Origin: Candidatus Schekmanbacteria bacterium
GTDB lineage: Bacteria > CSSED10-310 > JACPHN01
Length of the DNA: 63,980 nucleotides
Assembly (NCBI GenBank): GCA_016188575.1
Contig: JACPHN010000098.1
Location: forward strand, 1 to 63,980
Reading direction: 5' to 3'
The notes under the pieces were generated by a model. It saw only the letters and a list, made by a program, of their open reading frames with translations, ran no database searches and was not told the DNA's origin. Below are positions 42,387-51,605 of the stretch, piece after piece (within the stretch, counting starts at the first letter, position 1; every line of letters begins with the position of its first letter). Made by a program: the position numbers and the translations under genes.

Positions 42387-43622
42387 TCACACGCGAATGC
42401 GCACCTCCTCGATCGAGTGCGCGGTCGCTTTCTCGATCGTAAAGGTAATGTGATGGTAGCGAATGACCTGGCCGGACTTGGGAATGTCGCGGGTGAGGTC
42501 GAGCAGAAATCCCCCTACCGTCTCGTAGTTGCCCTCCGGCAGGCGAATTCCGGTATCCTCTTCGAGGCGGTCCAGCTCGACCCGGGCACCCACCAGGAGC
42601 TCGTTTTCTCCAAGCCGCCGCACGGAGCGGAGCTCCTGGTTCGTGTCATCGTATTCGTCCTGCAGGTCCCCAACGACCTCCTCGAGTATGTCCTCGAGCG
42701 TGACGATGCCCTCGGCGCCGCCGAATTCGTCGACGATGACGGCCATCTTGTCCCCATCCTTGCGAAAGCTCAGGAGCAAGTCCTCGACGGACTTGGCTCC
42801 CGGAACAAAGCGGATCGGCTGCACCAGCGGCTTGATGGGCTTGTTCGGGTCGTCCCGTGGGAGCTGCAGGACGTTGATCAGGCCGACGACCCGGTCAACG
42901 CGCTCGTCGTGCACCGGGTAGCGCTTGTGCCCCTGTTCGACGGCAATCTCGATCGCCTCGCCACAGGTCGCCTGCAGCTCCACGCCTGCCACCTCGATCA
43001 GCGGCACCATGATCTCGCGGACAGTGGTCTCGCCGAAGTCGAAGACGCGGCGGATCATGACCTTTTCCACCGGCAGTATGTCGCCTTCCGTCGCCGACAT
43101 GTCCACCATGGACACGATCTCCTCCCGCAGCGTGAACGGATTCTGGCGCTGCTCCCCGCCCACCGCCCGAGCGACTACCTTGCTGATTGCGGAGAATACG
43201 AGGAGCAGCGGAAAAAACAGATACGAGGCGCCCCGTAACAGGTAGATCGCCCTGGGTGTGAGATAGTCCGCGCGTTGCTGAAAGACGCTCTTGGCCACGA
43301 TCTCTCCGAAAATCCAGATCAGCGGTGCCACTACCGGGATGGCAACCCAGCCGTATGAAGGTCCAAGGAGCCTGATCGCCAGCGCCGTCGCCACGGTGGT
43401 ATTGGTGACCACCGCGATATTTGTGCCAACGAGAGTGGTCGACAGCAGCCATTCGGGCTTCTCGAGCATGGACAGGGCGAGCCGCGCGCCGCGCGAACCC
43501 TGCTGTGCGGCGGCCCGGAGCTTGAGACGGTCAGCGCTGACCACCCCAATCTCCGACCCCGAAAAGAACGCCTCCGCCGCCAGGCAGGCGGCAATGATCG
43601 CCACGGAAACGAGCACGTCCAT
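42387..43622 (-). CDS. CorC/HlyC-type CNNM membrane protein (first of two paralogues)
   Basis: 411 residues. N-terminal CNNM domain with three to four helices (FFSGSEIGVVSADRLKLRAA, LVGTNIAVVTNTTVATALAI, IFGEIVAKSVF), a CBS pair (REIMVPLIEVAGVEL; GHKRYPVHDERVDRVVGLIN; DEFGGAEGIVTLEDILEEVV plus GDLQDEYD) and the C-terminal CorC/HlyC domain (NYETVGGFLLDL). These proteins bind Mg-ATP at the CBS pair and move Mg2+ or other cations. It follows the sister gene by 3 nt, suggesting a heteromeric pair. Confidence 0.92.
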   Translation of the reverse strand: MDVLVSVAIIAACLAAEAFFSGSEIGVVSADRLKLRAAAQQGSRGARLALSMLEKPEWLLSTTLVGTNIAVVTNTTVATALAIRLLGPSYGWVAIPVVAPLIWIFGEIVAKSVFQQRADYLTPRAIYLLRGASYLFFPLLLVFSAISKVVARAVGGEQRQNPFTLREEIVSMVDMSATEGDILPVEKVMIRRVFDFGETTVREIMVPLIEVAGVELQATCGEAIEIAVEQGHKRYPVHDERVDRVVGLINVLQLPRDDPNKPIKPLVQPIRFVPGAKSVEDLLLSFRKDGDKMAVIVDEFGGAEGIVTLEDILEEVVGDLQDEYDDTNQELRSVRRLGENELLVGARVELDRLEEDTGIRLPEGNYETVGGFLLDLTRDIPKSGQVIRYHHITFTIEKATAHSIEEVRIRV

Positions 43623-43625
43623 CGC

Positions 43626-44993
43626 TCAGGCCTGATCCTTTTGCTCCGGGTCCACTCCGGCGATCTGAATCTTCGGCAGCGCCATCGGCCCCGATGCCGC
43701 CATACCCTCTTGCTCCACCTTCCCCGCCGGCTTCACCAGGACCCTGCCGATGCGCCGTTTTTGCATCTTCAATACGGTATACATGTGGTCGTCGATGATC
43801 ACACACGAGCCCTCCGGCGGTAGCTCGCCGAACTCGTGCAGCAGGAGTCCGCCGAGCGTTTCCGCCGGCTCCCGGGGGAGCGCGATGCCGGTCGCTTCGC
43901 TGAAGCGGTCGATCGAGATGCTGCCCTCTACCCGATATTTGCCGCCGCCGAGATCTTCGATGGCAGCCTGGCGCCGTTTCACGAGCTCCGAGGCGCTCGG
44001 AATATCGCCGAAGATACATTCGAGCAGATCTTCCATGGTCACCAGACCGGTGATGCCGCCGTACTCGTCGACCGTCAATGCCATGCTCAGCTTCCGCCTG
44101 CGGAACGTGTGGAAAAGGTCGGCAACGGGCTTGGTTTCAGGCACGACGTACGGTGTCCTGAGCAGGGACCGGAGCTGGACACCCCCGTCGTCCGGCTTGC
44201 CGGGGCTCAGGTCTGCGGCGAGCAGGTCCCGCGCGTAGAGTATTCCGATGATGTGGTCCCTTTCCCCCTCGTAGATCGGCACCTTCGTATATCGCGTGCG
44301 CTGCAGCTCCGCCACGATCTCCCGCAAGGGGTGAGTCACGGCGAAGGCGCAGAACTGCGACCGCGGCGACATGACGTCCCCGAGCGTCTTCTCTCCGAAA
44401 TCGAAGATGTGATTGATATAGCTCGCCTCCACGTTATCGAGCGCTCCGGTGCCGACGGCCTCCTTGGCCAGCGAACGCACGAGGTCTTCCGTGACGATGT
44501 TCGCGGGGATCCGCTCGGCGCCGACCACCTGGGTCGTGAAATAGTCCGCGATCTGGCGCACGACATTGCGAAGCGGCGCGATGAGCCGCGCGAAGAGCTC
44601 GACGTAACGACTCTCCGCTGCGGCGAAGGCGATGTTGTTCTTGATCGCCAGAGTCTTCGGAGTAATCTCGCCGAAGAGCAGGAGCAGCGGCACCATGATC
44701 AGGAGGTTCAGGTACTCCCGTTCCGACTGGAAATGGTTGATGAGGATGGTGGCCGAGATGGCACTGGCAGACACGTTGACGAGCTCGTTGCCAATGAGAA
44801 TCGTCACGATGAGGCGCCGCGGCTGGCTCAGCAAGCGCTCGATCAGGTCCGCTCGCGGATGGCGCTCACGGCGGAGCTGATCGAGCTGCCGGCGATCAAG
44901 GGAAAACAGGCTCGTCTCGGAGCTGGAAAAAAAGGCGGACAGCCCGAAGAGGACGGCAAGCACCGCCACGTCGAGCCATAACCATGCGTCCAA
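43626..44993 (-). CDS. CorC/HlyC-type CNNM membrane protein (second paralogue)
   Basis: 455 residues with the same layout: CNNM domain (FFSSSETSLFSLDRRQLDQL, ILIGNELVNVSASAISATIL, LLFGEITPKTLAIKNN), CBS pair (LGDVMSPRSQFCAFAV, RYTKVPIYEGERDHIIGILY, VDEYGGITGLVTMEDLLECI plus FGDI) and C-terminal domain ending in a ~40-residue tail. First gene of the two-gene unit. Likely cation transport or sensing in the inner membrane. Confidence 0.92.
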   Translation of the reverse strand: MDAWLWLDVAVLAVLFGLSAFFSSSETSLFSLDRRQLDQLRRERHPRADLIERLLSQPRRLIVTILIGNELVNVSASAISATILINHFQSEREYLNLLIMVPLLLLFGEITPKTLAIKNNIAFAAAESRYVELFARLIAPLRNVVRQIADYFTTQVVGAERIPANIVTEDLVRSLAKEAVGTGALDNVEASYINHIFDFGEKTLGDVMSPRSQFCAFAVTHPLREIVAELQRTRYTKVPIYEGERDHIIGILYARDLLAADLSPGKPDDGGVQLRSLLRTPYVVPETKPVADLFHTFRRRKLSMALTVDEYGGITGLVTMEDLLECIFGDIPSASELVKRRQAAIEDLGGGKYRVEGSISIDRFSEATGIALPREPAETLGGLLLHEFGELPPEGSCVIIDDHMYTVLKMQKRRIGRVLVKPAGKVEQEGMAASGPMALPKIQIAGVDPEQKDQA

Positions 44994-45071
44994 CGCACGC
45001 TCCCGGCAGTTATCTTTCAGCTAGCAACTCTCGCCCGACCATTGTAGCAGAACGGACCATCCACGAAAACC

Positions 45072-46118
45072 TCATTGTGACCGCGCGGCAAGCGGCGTGC
45101 TCGCGGCGAGCAGGCTGCGCTCGAGCTGCTCCTTCTTCGCGGGGGGAAGCCACGACGCGCGCGCGCCATTGCGAATCAGCTCGCGAATCTCCTGTCGGCT
45201 GAACCCAAACACCTGCATGAGCTGCGCGTATTCATCGACAAGCGAGCTCCCGAACATCTGCGGATCATCGGTATTGATGGTGATGAGCAGCCCGTGCTCC
45301 CGGAAGCGCCGCACCGGGTGAGCGGCCAGCGACGGGATCACGCCGGTGCGCAGGTTGGAAAGCGGGCAGAGCTCGAGCGGAATGGCGTGCTCGGCAAGAT
45401 GGTCAACGAGCTCGGGGTCTTCACCGGCGCGCGTACCGTGGCCGATACGCTCGACCTTGAGCGCGCGAATCGCTCCCCAGACGCTGCCGGCGCCGGCCGC
45501 TTCCCCCGCGTGTGCCGTCGTGCGAAAACCGAGCGCTCTGGCGCGCGCGTACACCGGAGCAAATGGCTCCGGGGGAAAACGGTGCTCCGATCCCCCGATG
45601 CCGATGCCGATGACGCCAAGGCAACGGCAGTCGGCGATGGCCTCGAGCACGGCGGAGGCGTTGGCCGGCCCGTAGTCGCGAACCAGATCGACGATGAGCG
45701 CCACCTCGGTCTCGGTGACGCGGTCGAGCCCCCGGCGAATCGCTTCGGTGATGCGCTCCGGCTGGAGGCCATGGCGCGCGAAATCGGCTGGCGAATAGAA
45801 CGTCTCAGCGTAGCGGATGTTCTGGCGCGCGAGATCCCGAGCCACGGCTTCGGCAGCAAACGTCAGGTCATCGTATTCTCTGATGAAGCCGTTCTTCCAC
45901 ACCCAGGTTTCGATGAAGTGCGCGAAATCGCGATACACCATGCGTTCACGCAGGGCGTCGAGGCTCGCGATGCCGGTCCCCGGTCCGTACTTGCAGACGA
46001 GCGTCCACAGTGCTTCGAGGGGAATGGCGCCCTCGAGATGGAGATGGAGCTCGACTTTCGGGAGCAGCTCGAGCCACTCACGGTCCTCTGGTGCCAGGAC
46101 AGCCGGAGAAGCATGCAT
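45072..46118 (-). CDS. add: Adenosine deaminase family protein
   Basis: 348 residues from the ATG at 46118; the open frame continues upstream but is not protein-like. Metal and substrate motifs: LPKVELHLHLEGAIPLEALW, FRTTAHAGEAAGAGSVWGAI, RIGHGTRAGEDPELVDHLA, ELCPLSNLRTGVI and LITINTDDPQMFGSSLVDEY. All zinc ligands and catalytic Glu/Asp residues are in place. It deaminates adenosine (or adenine / related purines) in the cytoplasm. Confidence 0.93.
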   Translation of the reverse strand: MHASPAVLAPEDREWLELLPKVELHLHLEGAIPLEALWTLVCKYGPGTGIASLDALRERMVYRDFAHFIETWVWKNGFIREYDDLTFAAEAVARDLARQNIRYAETFYSPADFARHGLQPERITEAIRRGLDRVTETEVALIVDLVRDYGPANASAVLEAIADCRCLGVIGIGIGGSEHRFPPEPFAPVYARARALGFRTTAHAGEAAGAGSVWGAIRALKVERIGHGTRAGEDPELVDHLAEHAIPLELCPLSNLRTGVIPSLAAHPVRRFREHGLLITINTDDPQMFGSSLVDEYAQLMQVFGFSRQEIRELIRNGARASWLPPAKKEQLERSLLAASTPLAARSQ

Positions 46119-46344
46119 CGTGGCGCTCCAGTGAAGCGCGGCGCAGCGGTGAAAGAGCCGCGCAGCTTCGGCCCACCTTACCGCGGCGGCGCCAGGAGTG
46201 CAACGGGTCACGTCGCCCTGAATCCACCGCCGGTCGGGCTGCGAGCGGCGCGGAGGCTTTTCTGGGCGAGGTTGCGACCGAAGCGGGGGGAGGGGCTGAA
46301 CAAATACGCGCCCGTGACCGGGACGAGTCGCGCTATCCGCGGTC

Positions 46345-46373
46345 TTTACGCCGCGCCCCTTGCTTGCTAGACT
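46345..46373 (+). promoter_or_regulatory. Weak candidate promoter for the TRAP permease operon
   Basis: TTTACG, 17 nt, TAGACT (46368-46373). The predicted transcript would start close to the dctQ start codon. The 274-nt gap upstream (46119-46392) also holds a solitary ATCCACCGCCGG (46222-46233) identical to one end of the dispersed repeat. Confidence 0.28.
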
Positions 46374-46392
46374 TTGGCGAAACGATTCCCCA

Positions 46393-46980
46393 ATGGCGGA
46401 AAATAGAATGGAACGGCTCCTGAGAATTGCGCATGCCATCGACGGGGCCATCGACCTGCTGGGTCGCGCCCTGGCGTGGCTCACTCTGGCGATGGTGTTG
46501 ATCGGTGGTTTCAATGCCCTGAGTCGATATGCGGGTCGATTCACGGGCGTGACGCTTAGCTCCAACGCCTATATCGAGCTGCAGTGGTATCTGTTCAGCC
46601 TGCTTTTTCTGCTCGGAGCCTCCTATGCGCTGAGGCACAACGTTCACGTGCGCGTCGACGTGTTGTATGGCAGACTCGGCGAAAAGGGGAAGGCCGCCAT
46701 CGACGTCGCCGGCACCGTGTTGTTTCTCGTGCCGTTTTGCGTCCTGCTCGCGTGGATCTCGCTGCCATCGGTGATCAGCTCGTGGCAGGTCTTGGAGAGC
46801 TCGCCTGACCCGGGCGGTCTACCTCGGTATCCGATCAAGACGGTTTTCCCAGTCGCCATTGTCCTGGTTCTGGTACAGGGCTTGTCCGAGCTATTAAAAC
46901 GCGTCGCGGTGCTGCGCGGCAAGCGACCCACCGGCGCGGAATCCGACCTGGAAGCGAGTAGTCGGAGCGGGCTGGCATGA
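46393..46980 (+). CDS. dctQ: TRAP transporter small permease (DctQ)
   Basis: 195 residues from the ATG at 46393 (ATG at 46408 is possible). Four membrane helices, with the family stretch AYIELQWYLFSLLFLLGASY followed by ALRHNVHVRVDVLYGRL. DctQ stabilises the large permease and docks the receptor protein. The stop overlaps the dctM start (ATGA). Probably works with the DctP-type receptor encoded at 39330-40460. Confidence 0.92.
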   Translation: MAENRMERLLRIAHAIDGAIDLLGRALAWLTLAMVLIGGFNALSRYAGRFTGVTLSSNAYIELQWYLFSLLFLLGASYALRHNVHVRVDVLYGRLGEKGKAAIDVAGTVLFLVPFCVLLAWISLPSVISSWQVLESSPDPGGLPRYPIKTVFPVAIVLVLVQGLSELLKRVAVLRGKRPTGAESDLEASSRSGLA

Positions 46981-48299
46981 ACGGGGACTATCTCGGGCCG
47001 CTGATGTTCGTAGCCGCGTTTGTGCTGATCTTCACAGGATATCCGGTGGCGTTCGCGCTCGGCGGAACGGCGCTGATTTTCGCGATCATCGGGATCAGCT
47101 TTGGATATTTTGAGGTGCCACTTCTGTACGCCATCCCGGAGCGAGTCTTTGGAATCATGGCGAACTACGTCCTCTTGGCGGTGCCGTTCTTCATTTTCAT
47201 GGGGACGATGCTCGAGAAATCCCGGCTGGCGGAGGACCTGCTGCAGGCGATCGGCAAGTTGTTTGGTCCAGTGCGCGGCGGATTGGCGCTGGCGGTAGTG
47301 TTTGTAGGGACGCTGCTGGCCGCTGCGACGGGCGTGGTCGGCGCCTCGGTCGTGGCCATGGGCGTGATCTCGCTGCCCGTCATGCTGCGCTATGGCTATT
47401 CGCGGGAGCTCGCAAGTGGCATCATCACCGCTTCCGGCACGCTCGGGCAAATCATTCCGCCGAGCATCGTTCTGGTCGTGCTTGCGGATCAGCTCGGCGT
47501 CTCGGTCGGTGACCTGTTTCATGGAGCGCTCGTGCCGGGGCTGATCCTGTCTGGGCTGTACGCGGTGTTCGTGGCCGTCATCGCCGTGGTCAAGCCGGCG
47601 GCGGCGCCGGCCCTGCCACGGGAGCTGTGGACAGCGCGCCGGGGGGTCCTGATGCGGGAGGCGGCAGTGGCCATAGTTCCGCCGCTGGCGCTGATCGTCA
47701 TCGTGCTCGGTAGTATCTTCCTGGGAGTAGCGACGCCGACCGAAGCCGGTGCACTTGGGGCGATCGGCGCCATGGTCCTGGCGCTGCTGAAGGGTCGCCT
47801 CAGCCTGTTTGCACTCAGAGAGACGATGGACGCCACGACCAGGCTCACCGCCATGGTCATGTTTCTGCTCATCGGGTCCACCGCCTTCGCACTCGTGTTC
47901 CGCGGGCTCTACGGCGACGTCTGGATCGAGGACCTGCTCACCAATCTGCCGGGCGGGCGCATCGGTCTGCTGATCGTGGCGAACCTTGCGGTGTTTGTTC
48001 TGGGCTTTTTCATCGATTTCTTCGAGATCGCCTTTATCGTCGTCCCGTTGCTGGTGCCGGCGGCTCGCGCGTTGGGCGTGGACCTGGTGTGGTTCGGGGT
48101 GATGCTCGGCATGAATTTGCAGACTTCCTTCCTGACGCCGCCGTTTGGATTCGCGCTGTTCTATCTGCGGGGCGTGGCGCCCAAGGAAGTTCTGACCACG
48201 CAGATCTATCGTGGCGCCGTGCCGTTCATCGCCCTGCAGTTGGTCGCGCTCCTGCTTGTGATCTTGTTTCCGCAACTGGTGTCCTCGACGCGCCCGTAG
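46977..48299 (+). CDS. dctM: TRAP transporter large permease (DctM)
   Basis: 440 residues, about 12 membrane segments. Characteristic stretches: FTGYPVAFALGGTALIF, NYVLLAVPFFIFMGTMLEKS, FVGTLLAAATGVVGASVVAM, ITASGTLGQIIPPSIVLVVL and QTSFLTPPFGFALFYLRGVA. It is the sodium-driven translocation subunit for organic acids. Complete length for the family. Confidence 0.94.
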   Translation: MNGDYLGPLMFVAAFVLIFTGYPVAFALGGTALIFAIIGISFGYFEVPLLYAIPERVFGIMANYVLLAVPFFIFMGTMLEKSRLAEDLLQAIGKLFGPVRGGLALAVVFVGTLLAAATGVVGASVVAMGVISLPVMLRYGYSRELASGIITASGTLGQIIPPSIVLVVLADQLGVSVGDLFHGALVPGLILSGLYAVFVAVIAVVKPAAAPALPRELWTARRGVLMREAAVAIVPPLALIVIVLGSIFLGVATPTEAGALGAIGAMVLALLKGRLSLFALRETMDATTRLTAMVMFLLIGSTAFALVFRGLYGDVWIEDLLTNLPGGRIGLLIVANLAVFVLGFFIDFFEIAFIVVPLLVPAARALGVDLVWFGVMLGMNLQTSFLTPPFGFALFYLRGVAPKEVLTTQIYRGAVPFIALQLVALLLVILFPQLVSSTRP

Positions 48300-48348
48300 G
48301 GTCTCGCGGACGAAGCATGACAGTATTTCCAGGTGACGAGGCCTCGCT

Positions 48349-49575
48349 ATGAATCTTCCGGCAGTCGTCGATCCGCGGCTCCTCGCGCATTTGATCGCCA
48401 TTCGGCGCGACCTGCACGAGCATCCGGAGTTGAGCTGGCACGAGCGGAGAACATCCGAGCGCGTGCGCGCCGAGCTCCAAGAGCTCGGCATCGTGTGTCG
48501 TGCCGCGGGCGATCAGCCGGGGGTGATTGCCGAGCTCCCCGGAACCCAAGAGCTACCGTACATTGCGCTGCGCGCCGATCTCGATGCGCTACCAGTCTGT
48601 GAGCAGACAGATCTGCCGTTTCGCTCCGCCAACGAGGGCGTGATGCACGCTTGCGGCCACGACGGACATACGGCAATGCTGCTGGGCGCGGCGGCGATCC
48701 TGAGCCGGCGGGGGCCGCTGCGCGCGCCCGTGCGGCTGATCTTTCAGCCGGCAGAGGAGGACAGCGGCGGCGCAGACTCCATGATCGCGCTGGGCGCGCT
48801 GCGGGACGTGGCATATATCTTCGGGGGACACGTCGACCGCTTCCACGAGCCCGGCACGATCGTCGTGGCGGCGGGGACCGTAAACGCCTCATCGGACGAG
48901 TTTCGCATCGTGGTGCGCGGACGCGGCGGCCACGCCGCGCGCCCTCACGAGGGGATTGACGCGATTGTAGCGGCGAGCAGCGTTGTCGTATCGGCGCAGT
49001 CGCTGGTGGCGCGCGGGGTAGATCCGGGCCAGACCGCCGTGGTCTCGATCGGGCAATTCGCTGCTGGCACCGCGCCCAACGTCATCGCCGACACGGCGAC
49101 CCTCGCCGGTACGGTGCGCACGCGGGACGCGGGGGTGCGCGCGCAGGTCAAGGAAGCGCTCGTCCGCCTGGTAACCGGGATTTGTCGCGCTCACGGCGCG
49201 GAGTCGGAGGTGACTTTCGTCTCCGGTACTCCTCCGCTGGTCAACCATCCTGACGGAGTCGCCCTGGCGCGCGCCGCGGCCGCCGACGCCACGGGCGCGG
49301 CGGCGCTCCAGCAGATGGCGGCCGTGAACATGGGAGCCGAGGATTTCGCTTGTTACCTCGACCACGTGCCGGGGTGCTATGTGCGGTTCGGCGCACAAGT
49401 TTCGGGGCGACCCAGTTTTCCTGCGCACTCCGCGCGGTTTGATTTCGACGAGCGCGCGCTTGCGATTGGCGCAGCATTCTTCTATCACGCCGCGGCCCGC
49501 GCCTCAGATCTGCTCACCACGCGCCTGCCACTTGCGGCCGAGCGGACTTTCGGTCTATCGAAGGAGGCCGATTAG
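48349..49575 (+). CDS. M20-family amidohydrolase (IAA-amino acid / hippurate hydrolase-like)
   Basis: 408 residues. RRDLHEHPELSWHERRTSER, IALRADLDALPVCEQTDLPF, MHACGHDGHTAMLLGAAAIL and LIFQPAEEDSGGADSMI give the two-metal site and match the M20D (HipO/ILR1-like) group; the dimerisation domain starts near GRGGHAARPHEGIDAIVAA. It hydrolyses N-acyl amino acids or similar amides. It follows dctM by 49 nt and may process what the TRAP system imports. Confidence 0.93.
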   Translation: MNLPAVVDPRLLAHLIAIRRDLHEHPELSWHERRTSERVRAELQELGIVCRAAGDQPGVIAELPGTQELPYIALRADLDALPVCEQTDLPFRSANEGVMHACGHDGHTAMLLGAAAILSRRGPLRAPVRLIFQPAEEDSGGADSMIALGALRDVAYIFGGHVDRFHEPGTIVVAAGTVNASSDEFRIVVRGRGGHAARPHEGIDAIVAASSVVVSAQSLVARGVDPGQTAVVSIGQFAAGTAPNVIADTATLAGTVRTRDAGVRAQVKEALVRLVTGICRAHGAESEVTFVSGTPPLVNHPDGVALARAAAADATGAAALQQMAAVNMGAEDFACYLDHVPGCYVRFGAQVSGRPSFPAHSARFDFDERALAIGAAFFYHAAARASDLLTTRLPLAAERTFGLSKEAD

Positions 49576-49604
49576 CGCGTCCGCTCACCGCACCTCTGGG
49601 GGTA

Positions 49605-49632
49605 TTGCCACGCGCGTGGCACGGGCTATACT
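49605..49632 (+). promoter_or_regulatory. Promoter of the TPR/TonB/ExbBD operon
   Basis: TTGCCA (49605-49610), a 16-nt spacer, and TATACT (49627-49632). Transcription would begin near 49639, which rules out the in-frame GTG at 49639 and supports the TTG start at 49672 that has AGGAG 7 nt upstream. Confidence 0.6.
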
Positions 49633-49671
49633 GGGACGGTGCCGTTTGGCTCTACTGGCAGGAGATTAGCG

Positions 49672-50730
49672 TTGCATCGGCGAGAAGGCACATCATTAGG
49701 CTTTTCAGTAGCTCTGATCCTGATCCTCTCGGGAATGATACTCGGCTGCGGCGATCTCGCCGACGAGTTCAAGAGTCGCGCCCTGATCCGCGAGGGCAAG
49801 GAGCTCTACCAAAAAGAAGAGTATGCAGATGCCTGCTCGCGCTTCGAAGAGGCGCTGACCATGCGAGCTGCCGACCTGCAGCTCAAGCAGTCTCTCGCGT
49901 ACTGTTACACGGCTCTCTACGACCCCGCCGGCACTACGCCGGAAAACGCGGCGCTGACGGACAAGGCTGCGGCACTACTCCGCGAGGTACTGGCGGCAAC
50001 GCCGGACAACGCGAAGCTGCGGGAGGCGGTGCTCGGTCTCTACGTCAATGCAAACCGGCATCGCGACGCGATTGCGTTTCTCGAGGGTGTGCTCCAGCAG
50101 GCGCCGCAACAAGTCGAGGTCGCCAAACAGATCGCGACGCTGTACGCGGAAATCAAGGACTTCGACAAGGCGTACGAGTGGTACTACAAGTGGGGAAGCA
50201 TGGACCCGACCAACCCGGATCCCTGGTTCACCATCGCCTTCCTGGCCTGGAAGCGCGCCTATTGCGACCTGGTATCCGGCCGGTGTGAAGAACCGACGTT
50301 TTCCACCAAGGACCGGGCAGGTCAGGTCGAAGCGGGCATGAAGGCGGCGCTAAAGGGTCTTGAGGTCGATACGAATCACGCCGAGCTGTGCGCGTACTTG
50401 AATTTGCTCTATCTCGAGAAAGCGAAGTGGATCGACGTCGGTGACGCGGCCAAGATCAGAGTCGATCGGCAGGAAGCGGCCAAGTACCGGGAGAGAGCGG
50501 TGCAGCTTTTTGAGGAAAGAAAGAAAAAGCAGGCACTCGAGCTGGAACAGGCCGCAGCCAGCGGCACGCCTGGAGCCGCGGGAGAGCTGTCACCGGAGCT
50601 GCAGAACGCGCTGTCGGACGCGACCCCGGCGGGAAATGGCGCGGGCGAGGCGTCGCCTGCCGCGGGCGAGGCGACACCTGCAGGCAAGGATGGGTCAGCC
50701 AAGGAGAAGGTGGGAAATGCTGGACAGTAG
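49672..50730 (+). CDS. TPR lipoprotein of the TonB/ExbBD operon
   Basis: 352 residues from a TTG (AGGAG ribosome site). Signal MHRREGTSLGFSVALILILS, then GMILGCGDL with the lipobox ILGC, so the protein is lipid-anchored. Several TPRs follow: IREGKELYQKEEYADACSRF, LREAVLGLYVNANRHRDAIA, IATLYAEIKDFDKAYEWYYK. The C-terminus is a low-complexity tail of Ala/Gly/Glu. First gene of the operon; its last 14 nt overlap tonB. Probably an envelope scaffold for the ExbBD motor. Confidence 0.85.
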   Translation: MHRREGTSLGFSVALILILSGMILGCGDLADEFKSRALIREGKELYQKEEYADACSRFEEALTMRAADLQLKQSLAYCYTALYDPAGTTPENAALTDKAAALLREVLAATPDNAKLREAVLGLYVNANRHRDAIAFLEGVLQQAPQQVEVAKQIATLYAEIKDFDKAYEWYYKWGSMDPTNPDPWFTIAFLAWKRAYCDLVSGRCEEPTFSTKDRAGQVEAGMKAALKGLEVDTNHAELCAYLNLLYLEKAKWIDVGDAAKIRVDRQEAAKYRERAVQLFEERKKKQALELEQAAASGTPGAAGELSPELQNALSDATPAGNGAGEASPAAGEATPAGKDGSAKEKVGNAGQ

Positions 50731-51436
50731 CCTCGTAGAGAGCCGGCGCGACAGGCTCAGCAAGCGCCGCATCATCCTGCTGCCCATCGTCATCGGGATT
50801 CACGTACTTGCGCTTGTGGTTGCCGTCGCGTCCTCGGTGTGGTCGGTCAGCTACATCGAAGAGGCGCCCATTCAGGTGTCGATTTTCGTCGGCCCACCGC
50901 CGCCGCCACCGGCCGCCAAGCCAAAGCCGAAAAAACCGAAAGCCGAGGCACCAAAGCCCAAGGCGCCGCCGTCGACCGCCAATCTCGCGCCATTGGTTAT
51001 TCCCTCCTATGATCCCGAGCCCATCCAAACGGAAAAGGTGGACGTTTCGGACCTGGATGCAGACGTGGGCAGCGGTTTCGACTACGGCGTCGAGGGTGGC
51101 ATACCGGGCGGCGTTCCTGGCGGCGTGCCAACTGACAAGCCGATCTGGTCCGAGCATTCCGGCGGGCAGCCTCCCACGATCAAGTCGAGGGTGCCGTGCG
51201 TATACCCGGAGCTCGCGCGCCGAAGCCAGATCGAAGGGACTGTCGTTTTGGAGGCGGTGATCGGCACCGAGGGCAAACTCGAAGAAGTCAAGCTTGTCAA
51301 GCCCGCTCATCCACTTCTCGACAAGTCGGCGGAAGATTGCGTGCGCAAGTGGAGTTTTGAGCCCGCCATCGTGAATGGGCGGAAAATCAAGGCCTTCTTT
51401 AACGCAACGGTCAATTACAAGTTTACGACTCACTAG
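50717..51436 (+). CDS. TonB-like energy transducer
   Basis: 239 residues. A single N-terminal membrane anchor (IILLPIVIGIHVLALVVAVA), a Pro/Lys-rich periplasmic stretch (GPPPPPPAAKPKPKKPKAEA) and a C-terminal TonB domain (VYPELARRSQIEGTVVLEAV, SAEDCVRKWSFEPAIVNGRK). It links the ExbB/ExbD proton motor to an outer-membrane or surface partner. GGAG and GTGGGA precede the ATG. Confidence 0.9.
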   Translation: MLDSSLVESRRDRLSKRRIILLPIVIGIHVLALVVAVASSVWSVSYIEEAPIQVSIFVGPPPPPPAAKPKPKKPKAEAPKPKAPPSTANLAPLVIPSYDPEPIQTEKVDVSDLDADVGSGFDYGVEGGIPGGVPGGVPTDKPIWSEHSGGQPPTIKSRVPCVYPELARRSQIEGTVVLEAVIGTEGKLEEVKLVKPAHPLLDKSAEDCVRKWSFEPAIVNGRKIKAFFNATVNYKFTTH

Positions 51437-51605
51437 CCGGTCCCGAGAGAATGGACTGAGCAGCCCATTGATGAGGAGCAAAGCTCGCTGTACGGCATCC
51501 CGGCGCGCAGCGCACGCCGCCCGCGGCAGGGCGACTGGCGGCGCTCCCCCGACCAGGGCAGCAGGCGCCGGATCATCACACGGATAATTCTGAGGGAGGT
51601 TGCGA

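Noticed and set aside
46119-46565. 149-residue N-terminal extension of adenosine deaminase
   Set aside because: It is low-quality sequence opposite the dctQ start and the family begins shortly before the HLHLEG motif.
46644-48491. Long minus-strand frame of 615 codons opposite the TRAP permease genes
   Set aside because: Its residues are rich in Arg, His, Gln and Asp without any domain, and it is the mirror of well-defined dctQ/dctM; a GC-rich shadow frame.
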